A DNA stretch of 64,000 nt, from assembly GCF_012844455.2 (NCBI RefSeq), contig NZ_JABBCQ020000002.1, positions 62,001 to 126,000 of the forward strand. The letters are read 5' to 3'. Position numbers and translations under genes: made by a program. Shown in pieces: positions 25,563 through 34,912 of the stretch. The DNA is from Comamonas suwonensis. Lineage in GTDB: Bacteria > Pseudomonadota > Gammaproteobacteria > Burkholderiales > Burkholderiaceae_C. Numbering within the stretch: position 1 is the first letter of the stretch; the number at the start of each line of letters is the position of its first letter. The notes beneath the pieces were generated by a model. The model saw nothing but the letters and a program-made list of their open reading frames with translations. It did no database searches and was not told where the DNA came from.

Positions 25563-25769
25563 ATGGGCAAGTACTTCGTTACGCCCTCATCCCACAAGAC
25601 CCATTGCGGTCACTTTCAAGCTTCTTTCGCACTTCAGCGCACAAGGCAAAACAGCAGCTACTGCCGCGTTTTTCGCTTTGACAAAACATTCGCCACAACC
25701 GAAGCAGCAAAAATCTATGCTGTGACGCAAGGCTGGCTGCATGCGTCCATGCAGCCCTCAACGTGCTGA
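25563..25769 (+). CDS. Small conserved-looking protein upstream of RRM gene
   Basis: 68 residues, MGKYFVTPSSHKTHCGHFQASFALQR then YCRVFRFDKTFATTEAAKIYAVTQGWL. The strand-rich first half followed by RVFRFDKTFAT..AA..YA.TQG resembles small proteins I have seen repeatedly next to RRM genes in Comamonadaceae, but it has no named function. It has no strong Shine-Dalgarno. Between the promoter at 25337 and the RRM gene it probably is part of the same transcript. Confidence 0.6.
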   Translation: MGKYFVTPSSHKTHCGHFQASFALQRTRQNSSYCRVFRFDKTFATTEAAKIYAVTQGWLHASMQPSTC

Positions 25770-25880
25770 GCTGAAAGCAAGCACTCAACTTCATCCGGTT
25801 GCTACGGACTCCCACTCCCACAGCCATATTCAAACGATGCGCCAACCCTTGGCTCGTCACAAATAGAAAAGGCTCCTTCC

Positions 25881-26228
25881 ATGAGCACCAAAATTTACGT
25901 TGGCAACCTGCCTTACTCCGTGAACGATTCCAGCCTGAACAGCAACTTTGCTGAGTTCGGCAGCGTTACCTCAGCCAAAGTTATGATGGATCGCGATACC
26001 GGACGCTCTAAAGGCTTTGCATTTGTTGAAATGACGTCTGCTGATGCTGCTCAAGCAGCTATTACTGGGCTGAATGGAATGTCCGTTGATGGACGCTCAA
26101 TCGTCGTCAACCTTGCGAAACCTCGCGAAGAAGGGCGTGGAGTTGGTGGCAATCGCGAATATCGTGCCAGCTCTCGTCCTAATGTTGGCTATGGCAATGA
26201 TGGCTATGGCGGTGGTAACAGCTACTAA
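25881..26228 (+). CDS. RRM RNA-binding protein, glycine-rich cold-inducible type
   Basis: 115 residues. The single RRM spans 3-80 with RNP2 KIYVGNLPY and RNP1 KGFAFVEM, both with intact aromatic RNA-contacting residues, then a short Gly/Tyr/Asn-rich tail (NVGYGNDGYGGGNSY). Such proteins in cyanobacteria and betaproteobacteria bind single-stranded RNA and are often cold-induced; the long AT-rich leader here fits this. A terminator follows at 26250-26276. It lies inside the predicted aceA island, 260 bp before aceA. Confidence 0.9.
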   Translation: MSTKIYVGNLPYSVNDSSLNSNFAEFGSVTSAKVMMDRDTGRSKGFAFVEMTSADAAQAAITGLNGMSVDGRSIVVNLAKPREEGRGVGGNREYRASSRPNVGYGNDGYGGGNSY

Positions 26229-26249
26229 TTTAGCTACACACCCAAGAAA

Positions 26250-26276
26250 AACGCCCTACGATTGAGGGCGTTTTTT
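26250..26276 (+). terminator. Rho-independent terminator of RRM gene
   Basis: AACGCCCT and AGGGCGTT arms with a 7-base loop, flanked by A4 upstream and T6 downstream, so it works in both directions. Confidence 0.85.
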
Positions 26277-26414
26277 GTACTTGGGAATTTGCATCGCTAA
26301 GCAGGATTAACAAGCCTTTGGATGACTGCAATGGGTCGATTGCTGCCATCAAACAGATCCAGTGCGTCTTTAGCTATCAAAGCTAAACACCACCGAGAAC
26401 CTCTACCCGGCAAT

Positions 26415-26446
26415 GAAAAAAGCGCCCGAGACTTTCGCCCCGGGCG
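26415..26446 (-). terminator. Terminator of aceA
   Basis: CGCCCG (26423-26428) and CGGGCG (26441-26446) form the stem; on the minus strand it is followed by CTTTTTTC. It is 40 bp after the aceA stop. Confidence 0.8.
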
Positions 26447-26488
26447 TGTAACCCACTTTTTTCAATACCTAGACAGATTCACTGTCGA

Positions 26489-27820
<1,332 letters not shown>

Positions 27821-28394
27821 GGTCAGGTCACTCCTTAGCGGTTAAACGAGAGGGTTAGGTGTTCGTCCTTGGAATCAACTTTACGTCTTCAATGCTTTTG
27901 CAACGACTCTTATGTCTTATAAAAGACTACAAATTTTTATAAATAAAAACAATAACTTATTTATTAATTTCACAATAAGAAAATCAATTTCTCATATTGA
28001 GAAAATTTGCGGCACTGCAACATCATGAAATTTCATAATAAGAAATTCAACTCTTGCTTCGTGAAAAACCACAAGTTGAAATCTTCAAAACAGCCGCATC
28101 CTTCAAACGAAGTATGGAGAAAGTCGCATCGCATACGCTGCTGCGCTCATTTTTTGCACGCAAATACCGAGGTAAAAGCAGTTAAACAGCGGTGAGTGAC
28201 GCGGCAAAGACACACGGGGTTTGCGCATAAACCCAAAGCAGTGTCATGACCTGGCAACACTCCAACTCAGCATTGATAAACACATTGCAACTGGCAACCA
28301 CACCAGCCGAATTGCATTACTGAACCGGGATCAGAGTGGCGATTCTTTAAGCCAAATACGCATCAAACCCTTTTCAGTAATGCGCTATCCGCTA
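27821..28394. other. 574-bp AT-rich control region of aceA
   Basis: The part next to aceA (27890-28080) is very AT-rich. It includes a 17-bp palindrome at 27988-28004 and a 12-bp palindrome at 28025-28036. GGGTTT/AAACCC forms a small hairpin at 28217-28234. No coding frame beyond chance and no rraA terminator with a U-run was recognised. Confidence 0.5.
27988..28036. promoter_or_regulatory. Palindromes upstream of aceA, putative operators
   Basis: TTTCTCA-TAT-TGAGAAA (27988-28004) and ATGAAATTTCAT (28025-28036) are perfect dyads, about 170-215 bp ahead of the aceA start. Glyoxylate-shunt genes are usually under carbon-source control; which regulator binds is unknown. Confidence 0.45.
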
Positions 28395-28922
28395 TCAAAT
28401 TAAAGAGAGATCCAGCAAGTTGCGGCGACTGATCACAATGCCATCCGCGTCTGCATACAGCCAGTCGCCCGGGCGTACCCACAGGCCGGCGATCTGTACA
28501 TACACATCGCGCAGGCCCTGCCCCTGCTTCACCGTAGGCATAGGGTTCAGCGCCAGCGCATACAGCCCTACTGCCGTGGCATTCAGCTCGGCCACATCCC
28601 GCACGCAGCCGTAGACCAGCACGCCCGCCCAGCCGTTCTTGGCCGCTGACGCCGCCACATTGCCGCCCACCAGCGCGCGGCGCAGCGAGCCGCCGCCATC
28701 CACCACCAGAACACGACCCCGGCCCGGCTCAGCCAGAGCACTGCGCACCAGACTGTTGTCATCCAGACACTGAACAGTGCTGACTTCACCCGCAAAACTG
28801 ACGTGCGCACCAAAGCTGTGGAAAACGGGCGGGAGCACGCGGAAGTCTCCGCTGTCATCGCTGATATGGGTATCGCACAAGTCGCAGGTGCTGAAAGAAC
28901 TGCGTGAGGAGGAATCGTTCAT
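28395..28922 (-). CDS. rraA: RraA family protein (putative 4-hydroxy-4-methyl-2-oxoglutarate aldolase)
   Basis: 175 residues. TCDLCDTH opens the fold; GRVLVVDGGGSLRRALVGGNVAASAAKNGWAGVLVYGCVRD (about 70-110) holds the conserved Gly-rich and RD segments that bind metal and oxalate/pyruvate in the HMG/CHA aldolase family. The family includes RNase E regulator RraA in gammaproteobacteria and aldolases elsewhere; the two cannot be separated here. Monocistronic on the minus strand, about 570 bp upstream of aceA. Confidence 0.85.
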   Translation of the reverse strand: MNDSSSRSSFSTCDLCDTHISDDSGDFRVLPPVFHSFGAHVSFAGEVSTVQCLDDNSLVRSALAEPGRGRVLVVDGGGSLRRALVGGNVAASAAKNGWAGVLVYGCVRDVAELNATAVGLYALALNPMPTVKQGQGLRDVYVQIAGLWVRPGDWLYADADGIVISRRNLLDLSLI

Positions 28923-29211
28923 AAAGGTCTCCGGGAGATATTCAAACTACGCTCTTATCTTGCCTCGGGCCGCGATTTAGCGTTAGCACAGACTCAGGCT
29001 GCCGGACAAAGGGAGCAACTTTTTCACAACACTCCCGGGGGAAAACCCACGGAAACAGGCTCTAAAGAGCCTCGTAGCAACAAATCAAAGTAAAAAAACG
29101 TCTTTCTAGCTTGGAAGAGAGATTTTTTGCCATTAGCATCAGACTCAACCAGTGGATTGCAGCTGTTTTTCGCTGGTGATAAGTCCACTACCCAATTAGG
29201 AAATAAGCAAC

Positions 29212-29526
29212 ATGGCAACTGCAAAGAAGGCAACCGCTGCAGCATCCGCACCCGCAGCAGCTCCCGCCGCTAAGAAGCGCACACCCAACGCTGCCTTCAT
29301 GAAACCCCTGACTCCCAGCGCTGCTCTGGCTGCCGTGGTTGGTAAGGATCCCCTGCCCCGCACTGAAATCATCAGCAAGCTGTGGGTTTACATCAAGGCC
29401 AACAACCTGCAAGACGCCGCGAACAAGCGCATGATCAACGCCGACGCCAAGCTCAAGGAAGTGTTTGGCAAGCCACAAGTCTCCATGTTCGAGATGGCTG
29501 GCCTGATCGGTAAGCACGTCAAGTAA
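29212..29526 (+). CDS. SWIB/MDM2 domain protein
   Basis: 104 residues. An Ala/Lys-rich N-terminus (1-30) recalls histone-like tails; residues about 32-104 form the SWIB fold (MKPLTPSAALAAVVG..PLPRTEIISKLWVYIKANNLQD...KRMINADAKLKEVFG). Bacterial SWIB proteins, also found in Chlamydia, are thought to be nucleoid or topoisomerase associated. It has its own terminator at 29549-29575. Function in this organism is not established. Confidence 0.93.
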   Translation: MATAKKATAAASAPAAAPAAKKRTPNAAFMKPLTPSAALAAVVGKDPLPRTEIISKLWVYIKANNLQDAANKRMINADAKLKEVFGKPQVSMFEMAGLIGKHVK

Positions 29527-29548
29527 GCCAAGGCTTGCTCTGACCACA

Positions 29549-29575
29549 AAAAAGCTGGCATTCGCCAGCTTTTTG
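29549..29575 (+). terminator. Rho-independent terminator
   Basis: AAAGCTGGC ATTC GCCAGCTTT with A6 before and T5 after; bidirectional, between convergent SWIB and flavoprotein genes. Confidence 0.88.
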
Positions 29576-29630
29576 CATTTCCAAGGTTTCCGAGGAAGGG
29601 CTTCAATGCCCTTCGCACCGAAGACAGCAC

Positions 29631-31034
29631 CTAATACACATCGCGACGGTAGCGGCCTGACCCCAGCAGCTCATCCACTTTGGCTTCGCCCAGAATGGCC
29701 TGCAGCGTCAGGTGCACGCCTTGCCCCATGCCATTCAAGCTGCCGCAGACATAGATGGCCGCGCCCTGCTCCACCCATTTGCGCACCTCTTCGGCCTGAC
29801 TGCGCAACAAATCTTGCACATAGCGTGAATCTTTACCGTTGCGTGACCAGGCCTGATCCAGTCGCGCCAACTGGCCGCCTTGCACCCATGCGGCCAGTTG
29901 CTCGGCACACAAGGCATCATGCTGCGGGCTGCGCTCGCCAAACAGCAGCCATTGATCGCTGCGGCCTTGCTCCACGCGGGCTTTGATGTGGCTGAGCAGG
30001 CCTGCCAGGCCCGAGCCGTTGCCGATCAGCATCAGAGGTCGCTCTGCGTTATCACCCAGCCTGAAGCCGCTGTGCGCGCGCACCGTCAGTGCCAGCGCAT
30101 CGCCCACCGCCATGCCACGGCACAGCCAGTCTGAGGCCAGGCCCGGCGAGCCATCCGCACGCGTGCTCTGGCGTACCAGCAGTTGCAGGCTGCCATCCGC
30201 CATGACCGAGGCAATGGAATAGTCGCGCGCCCGCTCAGGGTCGGCAGGCACGCATAGCGAGACCAGATCACCAGACTCCCACGGCGGCAGCTCGCCCGCC
30301 TGTGGCACCCAGTTAAGCTGATACAGCGCCCCGCCCTGGCTTTCAGGGTTGAGCAAGCGGCGTTGGCTGAGCACAAATGGCAGGCTGACAGGCGTTTGCA
30401 GCCAGTCTGCAGGCGCAGGCTCCTGCGCTGCAGATTCGCCCATCAGGCTCTGGCGAATCTGCCCCACCTGCGCCTGCCAGGACTGCAGGCTTTCGGCATT
30501 CATGTTGTCCACGCAGATCAGCTCGCTGCTTGCGCCGCTGGCCTGCAACCATTCATGCACCTCCACGCCAAAAGCGCAGAACTGCTGGTATTCACGATCG
30601 CCCAATGCCAGCACCAGCGCCCGGTGCTGTAACAGTTGCAGGCGGGCCGACAGCAGTGTCTGCACAAAGCCCAGCGCATGGTCGGGTGCATCGCCCTCAC
30701 CGGTGGTCGAAAGCATCCACAGGCTTTGCGCGTGCTGCTGCAGCAAAGCTTCAGTCAGCTTCTCCACGGGCACCAGGCGCACCTGCAAGCCGCCATCGAC
30801 CAGCATTTGAGTGGTTGCGCGGGCCAATGCTTCAGCCTGCCCGGTCTGACTGCCATAGACCACCAGCACGGCAGGTGCGGCGGCATTGCCTTGCGAGGTG
30901 CTGCTTTGCGCATCTTCCACCCGGCGTTGTTTACGCACTTTTGCAGCAATACCCCAGCACAGGCCGGCGTAAGCAGCTACTAAAGCCGTAGCACCAGAGA
31001 GGCGCTCAGGCGTCAAAATCCATTCCACAGTCAT
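29631..31034 (-). CDS. Flavodoxin-FNR diflavin reductase (sulfite reductase alpha-like)
   Basis: 467 residues. An N-terminal membrane anchor (ATALVAAYAGLCWGIAAKVRKQRR, residues about 14-37) is followed by a flavodoxin domain (55-200; VVYGSQTGQAEALA, STTGEGDAPDHA) and an FNR-like FAD/NADPH domain (240-467; ARDYSIAS, LMLIGNGSGLAGLLSHIKAR, IYVCGSLNGMGQGV). It should pass electrons from NADPH through FAD and FMN to a membrane or periplasmic acceptor. It ends a five-gene minus-strand operon with ApbE, DUF4198, DUF2271 and PepSY proteins next to a siderophore receptor, suggesting ferric-siderophore reduction. Confidence 0.88.
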   Translation of the reverse strand: MTVEWILTPERLSGATALVAAYAGLCWGIAAKVRKQRRVEDAQSSTSQGNAAAPAVLVVYGSQTGQAEALARATTQMLVDGGLQVRLVPVEKLTEALLQQHAQSLWMLSTTGEGDAPDHALGFVQTLLSARLQLLQHRALVLALGDREYQQFCAFGVEVHEWLQASGASSELICVDNMNAESLQSWQAQVGQIRQSLMGESAAQEPAPADWLQTPVSLPFVLSQRRLLNPESQGGALYQLNWVPQAGELPPWESGDLVSLCVPADPERARDYSIASVMADGSLQLLVRQSTRADGSPGLASDWLCRGMAVGDALALTVRAHSGFRLGDNAERPLMLIGNGSGLAGLLSHIKARVEQGRSDQWLLFGERSPQHDALCAEQLAAWVQGGQLARLDQAWSRNGKDSRYVQDLLRSQAEEVRKWVEQGAAIYVCGSLNGMGQGVHLTLQAILGEAKVDELLGSGRYRRDVY

Positions 31035-32164
31035 GCCCCAAATTGATTGATCCAGGCCGGCGTCTTGAGCACCCGCCTGTCTGCCACGACCTCATCGGAA
31101 TGAGAGCTCAGCACCGCCGCAATGGCGTGCTGGCGGGCAAAGTCCATACCTTCATCTGGCCCTAGCACCGTGAGCACAGTCGCCAATGCATCGGCGTGCA
31201 TGCATTCGGCATGAAACACGGTGACGCTGGCCAGATCATGTGCCACAGGCCAGCCCGTTCGCGGATCCAGCGTGTGCGAGTAGCGACGACCATCCAATCT
31301 GAACTGGTGCCAGAAATCACCCGAGGTGGCAAAAGCGCCATCCTTGGTGGCCACGACAAGCGGTTCGCTATCCCTCGCAGTCTTCGTCACCGCCCCCGTG
31401 CCCAGTTGTACCTGCCAGGGCCGCTCGTCGGGGCGCTGACCCCAGCTGCGCAGCTCGCCGCCAACCTCCAGCAAGCCTGCAGCCCAGCCAGCGGCTTTCA
31501 GCTTGTGCACCGCCCAGTCCACGGCAAAGCCTTTGGCAATGCCGCAAAAATCCAGCTCCAACCCACCCGGCTGCCGCAGTTGCCGGGTCTGCGCATTCCA
31601 TTGCAAGTGCTGGTAGCCGCTGGTCTGCAGCAGTCGCGCAATGTCCTGTGCCGCAGGGGTCTGACCTTGGTGAGGCTGCAGCGGGTTCTGGCGCGGGCCA
31701 AAGCCCCAAAGCGACACCAGACCGCCCATGCTCGGGTCCATGGCGGCACCCGAAAGCTCGGCCCAATGCAACGCTGCTTCCAGAACATGAGCACATTCCG
31801 CAGGCAGCACAAGCGCTTGACCGGGTTCCGATCGATTAAAACGACTGATGACGGAATCAGCCTCCCAGTTGCTCATCTGGGCAATGACGTCATCAAATAC
31901 CTGCTGCAGCAGCACCTGCACAGGTGCCATGGGCAGGTAATCAGGGTTGGCCAGCCGCAGTGACCAGTGCGTACCCATGGTCTGGCCAGACAGCCGATGG
32001 ATGCGCCCATCTTGCTGATGCTGCAGGCTCGCAGGCCTCCAGCGCTGCACACCAAAGTTCACCGCCTGTGCGGGCTGGGCGACAGTCGGCTGCGCTGGCG
32101 GCGCAGCCTGCGAAGGCAGCTTCCAGAGGCTGGCATCAAAGCGCACACGCGGTGTGGAGGTCAT
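31031..32164 (-). CDS. apbE: FAD:protein FMN transferase (ApbE)
   Basis: 377 residues, overlapping the next gene by 4 bp (ATGA). MGTHWSLR, the ELDFCGIAKGFAVDWA segment and LEVGGELRSWG are the ApbE fold; SHTLDPRTGWPV near the end is conserved and DALATVLTVLG contains the metal-binding Asp. It covalently attaches FMN to Thr/Ser of exported acceptor domains. No lipobox is visible; the N-terminus is polar, so location is uncertain. Acceptor candidates are DUF2271/DUF4198 proteins encoded just upstream. Confidence 0.92.
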   Translation of the reverse strand: MTSTPRVRFDASLWKLPSQAAPPAQPTVAQPAQAVNFGVQRWRPASLQHQQDGRIHRLSGQTMGTHWSLRLANPDYLPMAPVQVLLQQVFDDVIAQMSNWEADSVISRFNRSEPGQALVLPAECAHVLEAALHWAELSGAAMDPSMGGLVSLWGFGPRQNPLQPHQGQTPAAQDIARLLQTSGYQHLQWNAQTRQLRQPGGLELDFCGIAKGFAVDWAVHKLKAAGWAAGLLEVGGELRSWGQRPDERPWQVQLGTGAVTKTARDSEPLVVATKDGAFATSGDFWHQFRLDGRRYSHTLDPRTGWPVAHDLASVTVFHAECMHADALATVLTVLGPDEGMDFARQHAIAAVLSSHSDEVVADRRVLKTPAWINQFGA

Positions 32165-32293
32165 GGGCAGCGATTCAGAAAAACCACAAAAAAATCAGCA
32201 AAAGCGAAAACGACGACGCGCCCTTATCGGGCGCGCATTCAACGAGTCAAGCGCCTGGAGCCGCTTACACAAGCCTGTAAACCTGAGGTTTAC

Positions 32294-32363
32294 GTTGGAA
32301 ACGAGGCACGAAGCCGATGGCCGTACCCAAGTACGACAAGGCTTCGTCCGACGTATCAAGGGT
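32294..32363 (+). repeat. Dispersed intergenic repeat, copy A
   Basis: About 70 bp similar to 61495-61566: both contain ACGAGGC.C.AAGCC, a shared block GTACCCAAGTACG.CAAG.CTTCG and ATCAAGGGT. Arms CGAAGCC/GGCTTCG (32309-32315, 32340-32346) enclose GTAC-CCAA-GTAC. It lies between apbE and DUF4198 genes. Confidence 0.7.
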
Positions 32364-32377
32364 TGCGTGGGTGAGTC

Positions 32378-33178
32378 TTAGGGCAGCACTTCCAGGGTAG
32401 CGATATAGCTCAGGCGACGCTCGGTCGCCTTGGCGATGCTGGTCTTGTTGTCCGTCGCATCGGTATTGAGCCAGAACAGTCCGGCGCGGGGGAACTTGAT
32501 CTTGACCTGGCCCTTGGCATCGGTCTTGAGCTTCATCGCGTCCACACCGTCGCGGTAACGAATGCCGTCAGCCACCAGCTCGATTTCCAGATTCGCTGCA
32601 GGCTTGCCGTCGATGTGGAACTCAAACGTGGCTTCTTCGCTGGCCACCAGATCGTTGGGGTGAGTCACGGGCTTGAGCTCCAGACCCTTGCCAGTCAGGG
32701 CGATGTTCGAGGGCTTGCCCAGCGAAACAAAGGTCTCCATGCGGCGCAGGTTTTCCGTCACTCGCACTTCCTTGGCATCCGCAGGAATTTGCTTGAGCAC
32801 TTCTTCCACCGAGCCACGCAGGCGCTTGGGCTGGCCGTTGGCGTCCTTGTAGCCGCCCATCACGCCAGTCATCAGCATGGTCACGCGGTAAGTGCCGGTC
32901 TTCTCGGGCTTGAAGTCAAACATGCTGCGCAGCTCGCCCTTGGCGACGTTCTTCATCTCCACAGCAGAGCCATCAGGTGCGCTGACCTTCACCGCATCCA
33001 GACCCAGAGGGCGGTGGTTGAAGAAGAACACATCGTTGGACACCGCGGCATCCACCGTCACCCAGTCAGACTTGGACAGCACAGTGCTGGAAGGCTTGAA
33101 CCACAGGTCATGCGCCTGTGCGCCCAGTACGGTCAGCGCCAGAGCGGCAGCAGCGAGAGCACGTGTTTTGAACTTCAT
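32378..33178 (-). CDS. DUF4198 domain periplasmic protein
   Basis: 266 residues from the ATG 33178 (MKFKTRALAAAALALTVLGAQAHDLWFKP). The signal peptide ends at AQA-H, and the mature protein begins HDLWF as in most DUF4198 proteins. The N-terminal and C-terminal halves are beta sandwiches (KTGTYRVTMLMTG; YRDGVDAMKLKTDAKGQVKIKFPRAGLFWL). Relatives occur with nickel, cobalt or iron uptake and with flavin-based export electron systems. Context with PepSY and ApbE indicates a role in periplasmic iron handling. Confidence 0.88.
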   Translation of the reverse strand: MKFKTRALAAAALALTVLGAQAHDLWFKPSSTVLSKSDWVTVDAAVSNDVFFFNHRPLGLDAVKVSAPDGSAVEMKNVAKGELRSMFDFKPEKTGTYRVTMLMTGVMGGYKDANGQPKRLRGSVEEVLKQIPADAKEVRVTENLRRMETFVSLGKPSNIALTGKGLELKPVTHPNDLVASEEATFEFHIDGKPAANLEIELVADGIRYRDGVDAMKLKTDAKGQVKIKFPRAGLFWLNTDATDNKTSIAKATERRLSYIATLEVLP

Positions 33179-33259
33179 ATCAGGTCCTTGAGAATAAAAA
33201 GGGTGACAAATCAGAAAAAGGGATACCGCAGAAATCAAGCGCGGTCCAACTCAGAGACG

Positions 33260-33345
33260 CCGAGTAAAAGCCGCCTTGCGGCGAGGCGTCATCCCCCCCA
33301 CGAAGCAGAGAGGGGAAAGGCGCAAAGCGCCTCAGGGGGTGATAT
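33260..33345 (+). repeat. Intergenic repeat overlapping the DUF2271 stop codon
   Basis: Contains GCCGCCTTGCGGCGAGG and ends GCGCCTCAGGGGGT. Similar elements at 56469-56535 and 60749-60825 share AAGGCCGCCT and the terminal CTCAG.GG. Here the TCA (33332-33334) is the stop codon of the DUF2271 gene, so the repeat supplies the last codons. Confidence 0.6.
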
Positions 33346-33853
33346 TCAATTTAATAGCACCCAGCTCGGCATTGCCGCTGGCGCTCAGGCTGGTTGCCTG
33401 CTTGACGGGCCATTCAAACGGAATGGACACCAGCTCACGGCCACCCACTTCGCGTGCGGCTTCCACCATCAGCTTGTATTGACCGGGGGCCAGCTTGGGC
33501 AGAGGGTTCTTGCCTTCGGCAAACGACAGGGCGTGGGCACCTGCGGGCTTGGTCGGCTGAGTCACGCCATCAATGGGAAAGCTCAGTTCACGGCCGGTGC
33601 GGCGCCACCACTGGCGCATGTCCTTGAGCCACTTGGTGCCTTCGCCATCTTTCATCTTGGCGTCGTACCAGACGGACAGATTCGCCGCCACGCCGCCCTC
33701 GGCCTTTTCCAGCCACACGGCCACATAAGGCTTGTGGTACTCGGCCACTTGCAGCTGAGGCACGGTGACAGACACATTCAGGCCACCTGCGATTGCGGGC
33801 AGACCCATCACGGCGCTCAATGCCACCGAGGTCTTGAAAATCCTCTTCGCCAT
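33332..33853 (-). CDS. DUF2271 domain exported protein (possible flavin acceptor)
   Basis: 173 residues from ATG 33853 (MAKRIFKTSVALSAVMGLPAIAGG), with a signal peptide cleaved after about residue 22. HKPYVAVWLEKAEGGVAANLSVWYDAKMK and WWRRTGRELSFPIDGVTQPTKPAG are typical of DUF2271. In flavinylated relatives a D..TGA[T/S] motif receives FMN from ApbE; here residues 95-101 read DGVTQPT, so the acceptor Thr may remain but Gly-Ala is replaced. This gene is 25 bp after the PepSY gene. Confidence 0.85.
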   Translation of the reverse strand: MAKRIFKTSVALSAVMGLPAIAGGLNVSVTVPQLQVAEYHKPYVAVWLEKAEGGVAANLSVWYDAKMKDGEGTKWLKDMRQWWRRTGRELSFPIDGVTQPTKPAGAHALSFAEGKNPLPKLAPGQYKLMVEAAREVGGRELVSIPFEWPVKQATSLSASGNAELGAIKLNITP

Positions 33854-33878
33854 TCTTTTTTCCTTCACAAAATTCAGC

Positions 33879-34529
33879 TCAGTGCACCAGCAGCAAGACC
33901 AGCAGAACCGGCAAGACAAAGCCCAGACCTACCATGGGCCAGGTCATGGGGCGGCGCTGCGCGTGCATTTTCAAAATCAGCAAGCCCGTAATACAGAACA
34001 CCAGGCAGCCAATCGCAAACAGGTCAATAAACAGACTCCAGGCCGCACCAGCGTGGCGGCCCTTGTGCAAGTCGTTAAGGTAAGAGATCCAGCCCCGGTC
34101 CGTCGTTTCGTACTCGACCGCGCCATCGTTCATATCGACACGCAGCCAGGCATCGCCGCCGGGGCGCGGCAGGGGCACATAGGCCTCTTCTTCGCTCCAT
34201 TCCACGGCAAAGCCTTTGGCGCTGACCTTGATCTGCTGCGCCAGCCAGGCCTCAATGTCGGCCGGCAAGTTCACTACATCTTTGCTAGCAGCTTGCGCGC
34301 TCTGCTTATGGGCTTGCTGCAGTTTTTCCAGTAAATCGGCTGGCAGTTGCGCCTCGCGCGTCTCGACCTTGGGCTTGGCTTCAATCTGCCCGGCATGGTT
34401 GAGGGTGAAACCCGTTACGGCGAACAGCAGCATGCCGATCAGACAGATCGCGGAGCTGATCCAGTGCCATTCGTGCAATTTTTTGAGCCAGTACGCCCGC
34501 TGCGGAGCGTTGGAGGAAGCCGCTGTCAT
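33879..34529 (-). CDS. PepSY-associated transmembrane protein
   Basis: 216 residues. It starts with KKLHEWHWISSAICLIGMLLFAVTGFTLNHAGQIE (one TM with conserved His residues, about 14-48), has a periplasmic domain (about 50-150) and ends with WISYLNDLHKGRHAGAAWSLFIDLFAIGCLVFCITGLLIL and PMTWPMVGLGFVLPVLLVLLLVH, two or more TMs. PepSY_TM proteins of this size are usually heme-containing reductases of ferric-siderophore systems. First gene of the operon; divergent from the TonB receptor with a shared 383-bp control region. Confidence 0.88.
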   Translation of the reverse strand: MTAASSNAPQRAYWLKKLHEWHWISSAICLIGMLLFAVTGFTLNHAGQIEAKPKVETREAQLPADLLEKLQQAHKQSAQAASKDVVNLPADIEAWLAQQIKVSAKGFAVEWSEEEAYVPLPRPGGDAWLRVDMNDGAVEYETTDRGWISYLNDLHKGRHAGAAWSLFIDLFAIGCLVFCITGLLILKMHAQRRPMTWPMVGLGFVLPVLLVLLLVH

Positions 34530-34912
34530 TCAAAACTTTCAGGGATTGCAAAGCCGCCAGACCGAGCCGGTATGCCTGACAGATTGCCCGGCGGCTCAAC
34601 AGTGCTTGCACAGCATGTGCGGCATTTTAGTAGTTGAAAATTCTAAATGCATATCACTTCTATTTACTTTACTTCACGGAAACAAACCTCAGCGCCAATG
34701 CCGGCACACACCAATCCTTTAGTCAGCGAAACCTGACAGGCATCGGTCAACAAATCTGCGCAAAAAATAGACAAGGGGAGGCTTCGCTGTTGCTGCATCG
34801 CAACAAATCACGCTCTCTAGCTGGTTTTACTGCGAATCTAATCGAGAACCATTATCAGTATCACCTAGAATTCGATCGCTTTTTCAATAAAACCGACGAC
34901 TACTTCAAAAGC
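34530..34912. promoter_or_regulatory. Divergent control region with Fur-box-like sequence
   Basis: A 383-bp gap between the PepSY operon and the receptor gene. 34840-34860 (AATCGAGAACCATTATCAG and following bases) resembles the Fur consensus GATAATGATAATCATTATC in its right half. A second weaker candidate is GAAAATTCTAAATGCATATC near 34637-34656. Both are visual matches only. Confidence 0.55.
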
